DNA from: Balneolaceae bacterium
GTDB taxonomy: Bacteria; Bacteroidota; Rhodothermia; Balneolales; Balneolaceae
Length of the DNA stretch: 6,426 bases
Assembly (NCBI GenBank): GCA_007126675.1
Contig: SLAU01000188.1
Span: forward strand, 1-6,426
Direction of reading: 5' to 3'
Position numbers and translations under genes: made by a program. The notes beneath the pieces are model-generated. The model saw only the letters and a program-made list of their open reading frames with translations, was not told the origin of the DNA and did no database searches. Shown in pieces: positions 1-6,293 of the stretch; the first letter of the stretch is position 1; each line of letters starts with the position of its first letter.

Positions 1-594
1 GCTATGGCAACCAAGGGCGAAATACTGACCTGGAGTGGGCGGTTAATATTAAGCACTTACTCGAGCACATGCGGCGGACAAACCAGCCATAACGAGGATG
101 TTTGGAGCGGAAACTCCCTGCCCTACCTCCGCTCCGTGACTGACAAAGAGATGTGCTCCATCTCACCGCACTACCGCTGGGAGTTCGAAATAGATAAAAA
201 GGAGCTCAATGATTTGTTAAACAATCGGTACGGGTTTACATACATTGATGTTGATCTCAAAAAAGATTATGCCGGCAGAATTACTACTATCACATTTCTG
301 AATAACAGTGAACAGGAACTTGAATTTTCAGGAAATGAATTCAGACTTTTAATAAACAGAAATTACACACCATTAAGCATCAGAAGCACCTGGTTTGGTT
401 GGAGCGAAAATGATGATTCAGTTCTGATAAATGGACGCGGCCTTGGCCATGGTGTTGGCATGTGCCAGTGGGGAGCTAAAGGTTTTGCCCAAAACGGCTG
501 GAATTATAAAGAGATACTTGCCTTTTACTTTAGTGGTACAAATGTCGTAGATTTCAATAAAATAGAATCACAAAAAATTGCACTTCATAAATAG
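1..594 (+). CDS. SpoIID/LytB-domain protein, C-terminal part (5' end outside window)
   Basis: This is the C-terminal 197 residues of a SpoIID/LytB family protein. The reading frame is open from base 1, and the ATG at base 4 is internal: the opening AMATKGEILTWSG matches the family's 'A..ATrGevlty.G' segment, so the real start lies upstream. Visible family marks are STCGGQTSHNEDVW (about visible residues 21-35) and the C-terminal signature GRGLGHGVGMCQWGAKGFAQ (about 145-164), followed by a segment of the EILAFYFSGT type. Characterised SpoIID proteins are lytic transglycosylases that trim peptidoglycan, and LytB is an amidase enhancer. In non-sporulating bacteria such proteins are presumed to be exported cell-wall factors. 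The N-terminal region holding the catalytic glutamate of SpoIID and any signal peptide is not visible, so activity cannot be judged. The gene ends in TAG directly before the next ATG. The family call is firm; the exact function is not known. Confidence 0.9.
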   Translation, partial: AMATKGEILTWSGRLILSTYSSTCGGQTSHNEDVWSGNSLPYLRSVTDKEMCSISPHYRWEFEIDKKELNDLLNNRYGFTYIDVDLKKDYAGRITTITFLNNSEQELEFSGNEFRLLINRNYTPLSIRSTWFGWSENDDSVLINGRGLGHGVGMCQWGAKGFAQNGWNYKEILAFYFSGTNVVDFNKIESQKIALHK

Positions 595-870
595 ATGTTT
601 TTAGAACAAAAAAAACCGAAAGACTTCGATTGCGGATATAATCTTGACCTGATGATTGCTGCAATTCCCAGAATTGAAGACCAGGATGAGCGTATCCAGT
701 ACGCAAAACGTGTTGTTGGTTTAATCAAACAAAGCCACCCCAACTGGGTAGATAAAAACGGGCACAGCAGAATAGCCTGGGATTATTTTTTTGAACTGGC
801 TGAGTTCAATCCGCATGAATATGGCATTGACAACCCCTACGATACCGGCCAGGTTGACGACGCAGAATAG
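595..870 (+). CDS. Small DUF4290-like protein of unknown function
   Basis: A 91-residue soluble, acidic-tailed protein with no signal peptide or membrane segment. The pattern IEDQDERIQYAKRVVGLIKQ (residues 27-46), then a HPNW...AWDYFFELAEF stretch and a closing 'YGIDNPYD', resembles my recollection of DUF4290. That is a family of short, mainly Bacteroidota proteins with an 'IEDRDERT..AK.ii' core and a C-terminal 'D.PY' motif. No function is established for the family and none is proposed here. The ATG follows the upstream TAG with no spacer and in the same frame, and there is no Shine-Dalgarno sequence, so translation is probably coupled to the SpoIID-like gene by reinitiation. No in-frame alternative start exists between the stop and the ATG. 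Family assignment rests on pattern memory and is moderately sure; that it is a real gene is likely from its position and conserved-looking core. Confidence 0.75.
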   Translation: MFLEQKKPKDFDCGYNLDLMIAAIPRIEDQDERIQYAKRVVGLIKQSHPNWVDKNGHSRIAWDYFFELAEFNPHEYGIDNPYDTGQVDDAE

Positions 871-1019
871 CCGCCAAACTCACTTCTTAAAACTTCTTTT
901 CAACGAAAATTAGATTTTTTCAGGACAGAAGATTTGTATATCATCCGTAAGTTGTTTGCAGCCAACAGTTAAAACAACCATGGTTTTGCAAATTATTTTT
1001 GCAGACGGTTTACAATGAC

Positions 1020-1045
1020 GAACTTTCAATTTATATTGAAAGTTC
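1020..1045. promoter_or_regulatory. 11-bp perfect inverted repeat, candidate operator of the men operon
   Basis: GAACTTTCAAT at 1020-1030 is the exact reverse complement of ATTGAAAGTTC at 1035-1045, with a 4-nt TTAT centre. It ends on the base before a TATAAT box (1046-1051), so it would cover the -35/spacer region of that promoter. There is no T-tract after it on either strand, which argues against a terminator. A dimeric repressor site is the simplest reading; an RNA hairpin is possible only if transcription starts upstream. The regulator is not identifiable from this window. Confidence 0.55.
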
Positions 1046-1051
1046 TATAAT
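1024..1051 (+). promoter_or_regulatory. Candidate promoter of the menF-D-H-B operon
   Basis: A perfect TATAAT lies at 1046-1051, about 50 bases before the menF ATG. The best -35 element at a 16-nt spacing is TTTCAA (1024-1029), a weak match (3 of 6), and it falls inside the inverted repeat at 1020-1045. This arrangement would suit a regulated promoter. The predicted start of transcription is near 1057-1059, giving a leader of about 45 nt. No convincing Bacteroidota-type TAnnTTTG box was seen in the gap. The rest of the 871-1102 gap holds only small repeats: the 10-bp palindrome AACCATGGTT (976-985), a TTTTGCA direct repeat (984-990 and 997-1003) and a weak GTTGTTT/AAACAAC pair (951-957 and 972-978). 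Confidence 0.4.
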
Positions 1052-1052
1052 T

Positions 1053-1073
1053 AAGAATACAGTAATTCTTTTT
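1053..1073 (+). terminator. Weak terminator-like dyad before menF
   Basis: AAGAAT (1053-1058) pairs with ATTCTT (1065-1070) and is followed by a short T-run, ending about 30 bases before the menF start. The stem is only 6 bp and entirely AT-rich apart from one G-C pair, so it would be a poor intrinsic terminator. It may end transcription from the SpoIID-like/DUF4290-like pair, or be chance in an AT-rich leader. If transcription of menF starts near 1058, the left arm would be missing from that transcript. Confidence 0.2.
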
Positions 1074-1102
1074 CATTAGTAAAAATATCTGAACAGCAGA
1101 CA

Positions 1103-2569
1103 ATGGGCACCGCTCAAAATTTTGAGATCATTCCTACCGATTACATCGAAACACTGGATAATTCTGCGTTTACGTCATTTCTGCATTCAATTGCTCGGGA
1201 GAAGAATGGCAAAAAATCGAAGTTTGTCTCAGTTACACTGCCCATTGCAGGTATAGATCCCCTCGCTGCACTTGAACTTTATCCCGATAGCAGCGAAAAA
1301 TTTTATTGGGATCATCCCGAAAATTCAATCTCTATTTCGGCTGCCGGTAATATGGCAGAACTCAAGGCTACCGGGAGCAGCAGGTTTTCCGAAATCTCTG
1401 AGAAAAGTGCGGAAATAAAGAAGAAAATCGCCGCATATACTGCCATCAGCCATTCAATGGCCGGCCCCCTGTTTTTAGGCGGGTATTCATTTACCGATCA
1501 CAATATCGGGAAACTCTGGAACAGGTTTGGCGCCTCAAGATTTGTGTTGCCTGAATGGATGCTGATCAGAAGCGGAAACCTGCATCTGCTTACGCTCATA
1601 TTTGAAAGAGAAGGACGGGAAGTTCATGAGCTTTACCAGGAAATCATCGAAAAAATCACTCATTTCATCAAACTGGCAGGTGATCTTTCTCCCGGCGAAA
1701 ATGAAACTGCACAGCACGAAGATATTCTTTGCACACTGCAGCAGCCTGAAGACAAACAGCGATGGCTGAATAATGTTGAAAAAGCCCGGGATCTGATTGT
1801 TCAGAAAAAATTTGAAAAAATTGTGATCGCCCGGAGTATTGAAGTGGAATCCAGGCATCGTTTGCAGCCAACGCTGATGTCGCACAAACTGAGACAGCAA
1901 TTTCCCGGCTGTTATAATTTTTTGATCCAGGTTGATGAAGACACTTCATTTATCGGGGCAACTCCCGAACGGCTCGCTTCTTTCAAAAACGGGATGTTAC
2001 TGACTGAAGGCCTTGCCGGAAGCATTTCGCGCGGGAAAAGTGCTCTTGAAGATGCAGCACTTGCAAACTCCCTGATGAAAAGTGATAAAGACCGCAGTGA
2101 GCACCAATATGTAGTGCATGCGATCGACAGCAGCCTGCAGCCGTTCAGCTATCGCGTGGAGCATCCCAAACAGCCCCGTGTTAAGAAGCTGCAGAATGTT
2201 CAGCATCTGTTTACACCAATATCAGCCTCAATAAAAGATGGCGTGCAAATTCATGAATTGATTGAAAAACTGCACCCCACACCTGCTGTCGGCGGGTTCC
2301 CAAAAATCCAATCCACACGCCATATTCAACAGATTGAACAAATTGAACGCGGTTGGTATTCAGCACCCATCGGGTGGTTTAACCTGAATGGCTGCGGTGA
2401 ATTTGCTGTTGCTATCCGCAGTGCTCTGTTGCATAAAAACAGGGCATGGCTTTATGCAGGCTGCGGTATTGTTGAAGATTCTGATCCGGAAACCGAGTGG
2501 AACGAAACCCTCATAAAATTCCGCCCGATGCTGGATGCACTGAACCATTCCCGGTTTAACCATGAGTAA
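1103..2569 (+). CDS. menF: Isochorismate synthase MenF
   Basis: Catalyses chorismate to isochorismate, the first committed step of the classical menaquinone pathway; cytosolic, Mg2+-dependent. The 488-aa protein has a poorly conserved N-terminal half and a chorismate-utilising domain from about residue 220 to the end. Seen in it: FEKIVIARS (237-245), whose K239 matches the general-base lysine (K190 in E. coli MenF); GATPERL (285-291), whose E289 matches the general acid E240, with the same 50-residue spacing; TEGLAGSISRG (301-311), where L-A-G marks isochorismate synthases rather than the P-I-x-G of TrpE/PabB; LHPTPAVGGFPK (390-401); and YAGCGIVEDSDPETEWNET (451-469). It is somewhat longer than E. 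coli MenF (431 aa), with the extra length N-terminal. The ATG at 1103 has no Shine-Dalgarno sequence. The stop overlaps the menD start by 8 nt. An EntC-like siderophore role is less likely given menD, menH and menB directly downstream. Confidence 0.95.
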   Translation: MGTAQNFEIIPTDYIETLDNSAFTSFLHSIAREKNGKKSKFVSVTLPIAGIDPLAALELYPDSSEKFYWDHPENSISISAAGNMAELKATGSSRFSEISEKSAEIKKKIAAYTAISHSMAGPLFLGGYSFTDHNIGKLWNRFGASRFVLPEWMLIRSGNLHLLTLIFEREGREVHELYQEIIEKITHFIKLAGDLSPGENETAQHEDILCTLQQPEDKQRWLNNVEKARDLIVQKKFEKIVIARSIEVESRHRLQPTLMSHKLRQQFPGCYNFLIQVDEDTSFIGATPERLASFKNGMLLTEGLAGSISRGKSALEDAALANSLMKSDKDRSEHQYVVHAIDSSLQPFSYRVEHPKQPRVKKLQNVQHLFTPISASIKDGVQIHELIEKLHPTPAVGGFPKIQSTRHIQQIEQIERGWYSAPIGWFNLNGCGEFAVAIRSALLHKNRAWLYAGCGIVEDSDPETEWNETLIKFRPMLDALNHSRFNHE

Positions 2570-4244
2570 CCATTTAAAACGATGTTCTGAGCTTGCACGA
2601 GAATTGTTCAAACTTGGAGTTCGTCATGCTGTTATCTCTCCCGGATCAAGGTCAACTCCATTAACGGCTGCTTTTGCCAATCATCCCGGGTTCAAAAAAA
2701 CGATTATTCTTGATGAAAGATCAGCAGCATTTACCGCACTTGGAATCGGCAAAGAATCCGGTGTGCCTGCAATACTGATCTGCACTTCCGGTACAGCCCT
2801 GGCTAATTATTTCCCCGCTGTTATTGAAGCCCGTCAATCCGGCGTGCCGATGATCATACTATCAGCTGACCGCCCTCCCAATCTGCGCGGAACCGGAAGT
2901 TCTCAAACCATTGATCAGCTCAAAATTTTTGGTGATTATGCCGTTTTATTTCATGAAATGGGTGAATCACAATATGAAACACAAGATCGTAAAAGAGATC
3001 TTTTTGCAGCCCGGCAGGCATATTCCGAATCGATCCGGAAAGGCGGAGCTGCACATTTAAATTTTCCGTTTCGCAAACCGCTTGAGCCGGGTGAAGAGGA
3101 TCTCAGATCTGAACTGAAAGATAATGAAGCACAAATCAGATCAGCGAAAAAAAAAGAAAAACCGGTTTCAGTTACAGTTACCCCCTCCGATCATCTGACC
3201 GAATTGATTAACAATTCTGAAAAACCTTTGATAATTGCCGGCCCTTCAAATCCGGCACAAACATTATCAAAATTGTTCTCCGGTTTGGCTGATAAACTGA
3301 ACGCACCCGCAATCATTGAGCCCGGTGCCGGTTTGGATTATTCCGAATATTCAATACAGGGTTTTGAGCAATTTTTAAGAAACCCAGACATTGTTGAAAA
3401 TCTGGAGCCGGATCTGATCATTCGCATTGGTGACCAGCCCTTTACCAAATCTGTCAATACTTTTTTGGAGCGGTTTGATGAACTGTTTCAGCTCCATTTT
3501 ATGCAGAGGCTGGCCTCTCAGGACAGCACGATGACGGTGAACGAGACAATTTACATCTCAAAGAATGATCATTTTGATCTTTCCGCAATCAAACAGAAAA
3601 CTGCACGCCATTGGCTTGATGAATGGAAATCAGAGGGTGATAAAGCTATTGGATTCAGGAAAAATCATCTTGATGAAAATACTGTTTTCACAGACGGCCA
3701 CATTTTTAATCATTTTTCATCTTCAAAATTTGATGGCTGGAATGTAATGCTGTCCAATTCATTTCCGGTCAGAGATATGGCCTTGTTCGGCAAATCCAAA
3801 CCTGGCCAGTTTGTAAACCGGGGAGCTGCCGGTATTGACGGAATCAGCTCTACTGCCCTGGGAATTGCTCTCTCTGGCAGCCGGCCCGTACTATGCTTAA
3901 CCGGAGATCTTGCATTTCTGCACGATTCAAACGCATTACTATCACTTAAAAAATCTGAAACACCGTTAGTGATTGTGATCATTAACAACGGCGGGGGAAC
4001 CATTTTCAGAATGCTTCCGATCTACGGGCGGAAAGAAATTTATGACACCTACTTTGAAACGCCCCAGGATGTAAACATCTCTGATCTTGCGGCTGCACAC
4101 AAACTGCAATACCGGAAAATCAACTCTTTAGAGGAGTTTTTAAACTTTGATATGACTGAGCAAAAAGAGTTTCCGCTGATACTGGAATGCATTACCGATG
4201 CCGATGCAAGTATGGCTCTCAGAAAAAAACTCTGGAACCACTGA
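2562..4244 (+). CDS. menD: SEPHCHC synthase MenD
   Basis: Thiamine-diphosphate enzyme that decarboxylates 2-oxoglutarate and adds the resulting unit to isochorismate, giving 2-succinyl-5-enolpyruvyl-6-hydroxy-3-cyclohexene-1-carboxylate (SEPHCHC). The 560-aa protein has the usual length and three-part ThDP-enzyme layout. The N-terminal pyrimidine-binding domain has ISPGSRSTPLT (25-35), DERSAAFTALG (51-61) with E52 as the glutamate that activates the cofactor, CTSGTALANYFPAVIEA (74-90), and ADRPPNLRGTGSSQTIDQ (102-119). A variable middle domain covers about 200-370. The C-terminal diphosphate domain has NRGAAGIDG (419-427) and the metal/ThDP motif GDLAFLHD (448-455) ending in NNGGG (475-479). 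The ATGAGTAA overlap with menF's end indicates translational coupling, and there is no clear Shine-Dalgarno sequence. All key residues are intact. Confidence 0.97.
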   Translation: MSNHLKRCSELARELFKLGVRHAVISPGSRSTPLTAAFANHPGFKKTIILDERSAAFTALGIGKESGVPAILICTSGTALANYFPAVIEARQSGVPMIILSADRPPNLRGTGSSQTIDQLKIFGDYAVLFHEMGESQYETQDRKRDLFAARQAYSESIRKGGAAHLNFPFRKPLEPGEEDLRSELKDNEAQIRSAKKKEKPVSVTVTPSDHLTELINNSEKPLIIAGPSNPAQTLSKLFSGLADKLNAPAIIEPGAGLDYSEYSIQGFEQFLRNPDIVENLEPDLIIRIGDQPFTKSVNTFLERFDELFQLHFMQRLASQDSTMTVNETIYISKNDHFDLSAIKQKTARHWLDEWKSEGDKAIGFRKNHLDENTVFTDGHIFNHFSSSKFDGWNVMLSNSFPVRDMALFGKSKPGQFVNRGAAGIDGISSTALGIALSGSRPVLCLTGDLAFLHDSNALLSLKKSETPLVIVIINNGGGTIFRMLPIYGRKEIYDTYFETPQDVNISDLAAAHKLQYRKINSLEEFLNFDMTEQKEFPLILECITDADASMALRKKLWNH

Positions 4245-4245
4245 C

Positions 4246-5052
4246 ATGCGTCTGAGTCGCGCCGGGGTAACATATTATCTGAAGATTCATCAAAATAATC
4301 CTGACCTCCCCTTTTTGGTTTTGATGCATGGCTTTATGGGCAGTGGCGAAGTTTTTAAACCGCATATTTCTGAACTGTCCGTATTTGCGAATCCTGTTAC
4401 GATAGATCTGTGCGGGCATGGCAAAACAATAGCTCTGGCTCAATCAGCCCGATTCGAAACCGGCGAGCAGACAGAAGATCTGAAATCAATTCTTGAGAGA
4501 TTACAGTTTTCAGAATTTTATCTGCACGGTTACAGTATGGGCGGGCGGCTGGCATTGCAGTTTGCCGTTAAATATCCTGAAATGCTCAGGGGATTAATTT
4601 TAGAAAGCACTCACTGTGGTATTACAGATTCAACAGAAAGAAAAACGCGCCGGCGAACAGACCAAAAACGGGCAGAAGCTATTCTAGAAAATTACAGCAA
4701 TTTCCTTGAGGAATGGATAGAAATGCCACTATTTGCTTCTGCGAAAAAAAGCAACATTTATGAAACTGTAATGCAGCAACAAAATCCTGACCGGATGGCC
4801 GCTTCCCTTCTTGGTTTCGGAGCCGGTGTAATGCCTGCGGTTTGTGATAAATTAAATCAAATGCCTGTAAGCACCCTTTTGATTGCGGGAAGTAAGGATC
4901 AAAAATATGTTGAAAAGATGAGCGAAATGGCTCACCTTATCGATCAGGCAAAATTTGAAATTGTTCAACCGGCAGGGCACCGGGTTCATTCCGATAATCC
5001 CGGTGAATTCATAAAAATTATAAATCAATTTATTTCAGAAGATTATGGCTGA
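4246..5052 (+). CDS. menH: SHCHC synthase MenH (alpha/beta hydrolase)
   Basis: Eliminates pyruvate from SEPHCHC to give SHCHC, the step after MenD; cytosolic alpha/beta-hydrolase fold. From the ATG at 4246 the protein is 268 aa, close to E. coli MenH (252). Visible: the oxyanion-hole strand LMHGFMGSG (26-34), DLCGHGKT (54-61), the nucleophile elbow LHGYSMGGR (93-101) with Ser97, GSKD (215-218) with Asp218, and GHRVHSDNP (244-252) with His245, a complete Ser-Asp-His triad. R101, just after the elbow, and the arginine cluster at 135-137 fall where E. coli MenH has substrate-binding arginines (R90, R124). I chose 4246 because it is one base after the menD stop (TGA-C-ATG) and gives the family length. 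The in-frame ATG at 4198 would add 16 residues lying wholly inside menD. The neighbours separate it from other hydrolases of this fold. The stop overlaps menB by 8 nt. Confidence 0.93.
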   Translation: MRLSRAGVTYYLKIHQNNPDLPFLVLMHGFMGSGEVFKPHISELSVFANPVTIDLCGHGKTIALAQSARFETGEQTEDLKSILERLQFSEFYLHGYSMGGRLALQFAVKYPEMLRGLILESTHCGITDSTERKTRRRTDQKRAEAILENYSNFLEEWIEMPLFASAKKSNIYETVMQQQNPDRMAASLLGFGAGVMPAVCDKLNQMPVSTLLIAGSKDQKYVEKMSEMAHLIDQAKFEIVQPAGHRVHSDNPGEFIKIINQFISEDYG

Positions 5053-5884
5053 CTGGAAAACCGTAAAAGAGTATACCGACATCACCTACAAAAAAAGTAA
5101 CGGCGTGGCGCGTATCGCCTTTAACCGGCCGGAAGTGCGCAACGCATTCCGACCGAAAACCCTGTTTGAACTGGAGGAAGCGCTGATCGATGCGCGGGAA
5201 GATACTTCCATCGGGGTGATTTTACTGTCGGGCGAAGGCCCCTCGCCCAAAGATGGCGGCTGGGCGTTCTGCTCGGGCGGCGACCAGAAAGTGCGCGGTG
5301 CCAAAGGCTACGAGGGTGATGACGGCGTGCAGCGCCTGAACGTGCTGGATATCCAGCGGCTGATCCGCTTTATGAGCAAAGTGGTGATCTGCGTGGTGCC
5401 CGGCTGGGCCGTGGGCGGCGGACACAGCCTGCATGTGGTGTGTGATATGACCCTTGCCAGTAAAGAGCATGCCATTTTTAAGCAAACCGATGCCGATGTA
5501 GCCAGTTTTGACGGCGGGTTCGGGTCTGCCCTGCTGGCGCGGCAGGTGGGGCAAAAACGGGCGCGCGAAATCTTTTTCCTGGGCAGGGATTATTCCGCAC
5601 AGGAAGCGTACGAAATGGGGATGGTAAACGCCGTGGTTCCGCATAAAGAACTTGAAGATACCGCGTACGAATGGGCGCAGGAGATCCTGGGCAAAAGCCC
5701 GACGGCGATCCGCATGATCAAATTCGCCTTTAATTTGATTGATGATGGCATGGTGGGGCAGCAGGTATTCTCGGGCGAAGCCACCCGCCTGGCCTACATG
5801 ACCGAAGAAGCGGAAGAAGGCCGCAATGCTTTCCTCGAAAAAAGAAAACCGGATTTCAGAAAATTCCCCTGGCTTTCGTTGTAA
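5045..5884 (+). CDS. menB: 1,4-dihydroxy-2-naphthoyl-CoA synthase MenB (type II)
   Basis: Crotonase-fold enzyme that cyclises o-succinylbenzoyl-CoA to 1,4-dihydroxy-2-naphthoyl-CoA, closing the naphthoate ring. The 279-aa protein is full length (E. coli MenB is 285). Visible: the CoA/oxyanion segment CSGGDQKVRG (76-85), NVLDIQRLIR (99-108), VGGGHSLH (123-130), QTDADVASFDGG (147-158) with S154 and D156 matching E. coli S161 and D163, FFLGRDYSAQEA (177-188), and YMTEEAEEGRNAF (251-263) with Y251 matching E. coli Y258. D149 stands where E. coli has the bicarbonate-binding G156, the mark of type II enzymes that use this carboxylate instead of bicarbonate. The ATG overlaps the menH stop by 8 nt. 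Base use differs from its neighbours: 60-base samples at 5281, 5401 and 5641 have 38, 40 and 32 G+C, against 25 in menD (3181) and 20 in menH (4681), and most leucines are CTG. Confidence 0.97.
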   Translation: MADWKTVKEYTDITYKKSNGVARIAFNRPEVRNAFRPKTLFELEEALIDAREDTSIGVILLSGEGPSPKDGGWAFCSGGDQKVRGAKGYEGDDGVQRLNVLDIQRLIRFMSKVVICVVPGWAVGGGHSLHVVCDMTLASKEHAIFKQTDADVASFDGGFGSALLARQVGQKRAREIFFLGRDYSAQEAYEMGMVNAVVPHKELEDTAYEWAQEILGKSPTAIRMIKFAFNLIDDGMVGQQVFSGEATRLAYMTEEAEEGRNAFLEKRKPDFRKFPWLSL

Positions 5885-5912
5885 CTGCGTTGGCACAACT
5901 ACGTGCAAAAGA

Positions 5913-5926
5913 GCACTTCGGAGTGC
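5913..5926. other. Small GC-rich hairpin after menB
   Basis: GCACT (5913-5917) pairs with AGTGC (5922-5926) around a TCGG loop, 29 bases after the menB stop. On the + strand no T-tract follows, so it is not a standard terminator for menB, though it could protect the mRNA 3' end. On the - strand the stem is followed by TCTTTT, a weak terminator shape, but no - strand gene is seen that would need it. Confidence 0.3.
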
Positions 5927-5981
5927 AGGCGCGGTGGGCGCAGGGTGTAAAAAAAGGCGGATGATACTGGTAAAGTGAGTT

Positions 5982-6035
5982 CAGTAGGCAGTTTGCAGTT
6001 GGCAGTACTTGTCCACTGCCAACTGCAGACTGATA
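5982..6035. repeat. Heptamer-periodic inverted repeat (CAGTTGG type), long stem-loop
   Basis: The left side consists of four 7-bp units: CAGTAGG, CAGTTTG, CAGTTGG and CAGTACT (5982-6009). The right side carries the complementary units ACTGCCA, ACTGCAG and ACTGATA (6015-6035). Together they form an 18-position stem (5989-6006 with 6015-6032) with a single T-G mismatch at 5993/6028 and an 8-nt loop (6007-6014). The core of 12 bp, GCAGTTGGCAGT against ACTGCCAACTGC, is perfect. From memory, repeats of this kind are scattered between genes in Bacteroidota-like genomes; their function is not established. No T-tract follows, so it is not a classic terminator, although it could slow polymerase or protect menB mRNA. 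Confidence 0.8.
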
Positions 6036-6218
6036 AGGCGCGGGACAGAATTGTAAAACATTGTAAATATAATGGGGGGGGTAAACGGGTTGGATTTTTA
6101 CAGCCTGAAACATTACTCTGTTTAAAGAAATTGAACCGTACATTGAGCTGCTACAAAGCAACATCCGCTATGAAACCGGTTCATTGAAGAGATGTAGAAA
6201 GGCGGGTTTACTCAATAG

Positions 6219-6243
6219 ACAGATTATTGAAAGTCTGTTTTTT
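6219..6243 (+). terminator. Intrinsic terminator upstream of the last gene
   Basis: ACAGATT (6219-6225) pairs with AGTCTGT (6232-6238) through seven positions (one G-T wobble) around a 6-nt ATTGAA loop. The last base of the stem begins a run of six T (6238-6243). This is the only stem plus T-tract of ordinary quality on the + strand after menB, about 335 bases past its stop. It probably ends menF-D-H-B read-through and insulates the next gene. Confidence 0.55.
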
Positions 6244-6269
6244 GTGAATTGTTATACATGCATCATAAT
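6242..6269 (+). promoter_or_regulatory. Candidate promoter of the secreted-protein gene
   Basis: TTGTGA (6242-6247, 4 of 6 to the -35 consensus) and CATAAT (6264-6269, 5 of 6 to the -10 consensus) are 16 bases apart. The start of transcription would be near 6276, some 26 bases before the TTG start codon. The -35 begins in the T-run of the terminator, so one transcript would end where the next is initiated. This is consensus matching only. Confidence 0.35.
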
Positions 6270-6288
6270 CATTGAGTAAAACAATAAC

Positions 6289-6293
6289 GGAGG
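6289..6293 (+). promoter_or_regulatory. Strong ribosome binding site deciding a TTG start
   Basis: GGAGG lies 8 nt before the TTG at 6302, ideal Shine-Dalgarno spacing. It is the clearest ribosome binding site in the window; the men genes have none of this quality. It supports TTG at 6302 as the start, as no ATG is available in that frame. Confidence 0.65.

Noticed and set aside
976..985. Palindrome AACCATGGTT upstream of menF
   Set aside because: A 10-bp palindrome can occur by chance, and it is far from the -10 box; the dyad at 1020-1045 is the better operator candidate.
1535..1949. Two overlapping - strand frames inside menF
   Set aside because: They are shadows of the menF coding sequence, with no ribosome site and no family resemblance.
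4198..4245. Longer MenH start at ATG 4198, adding 16 residues
   Set aside because: The extra codons lie entirely within the end of menD, while ATG 4246 is one base after the menD stop and gives a MenH of normal length beginning just before the first fold strand.
5222..5908. 228-aa open frame on the - strand antisense to menB
   Set aside because: It covers a clearly coding menB with all its motifs. Long antisense frames are expected in GC-rich coding sequence, and its translation is rich in His and Phe without any recognisable domain.
5856..6164. 102-aa - strand frame overlapping the menB end and the repeat
   Set aside because: It overlaps the menB C-terminus and translates the inverted repeat; low-complexity, Cys/Ser/Pro-rich, no recognisable family.
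5975..6187. 70-aa + strand frame after menB
   Set aside because: It starts just before and runs through the heptamer repeat and the G8 tract, shows no domain and lacks a ribosome binding site.
6109..6279. Frame of 56 codons reading LFKEIEPYIELLQSNIR and on, possible gene remnant
   Set aside because: The first part looks protein-like, but there is no start codon, a TGA stands just before it, and the frame runs through the terminator at 6219-6243. I cannot assign a family, so I do not call a pseudogene; a translated search of 6085-6220 would decide.
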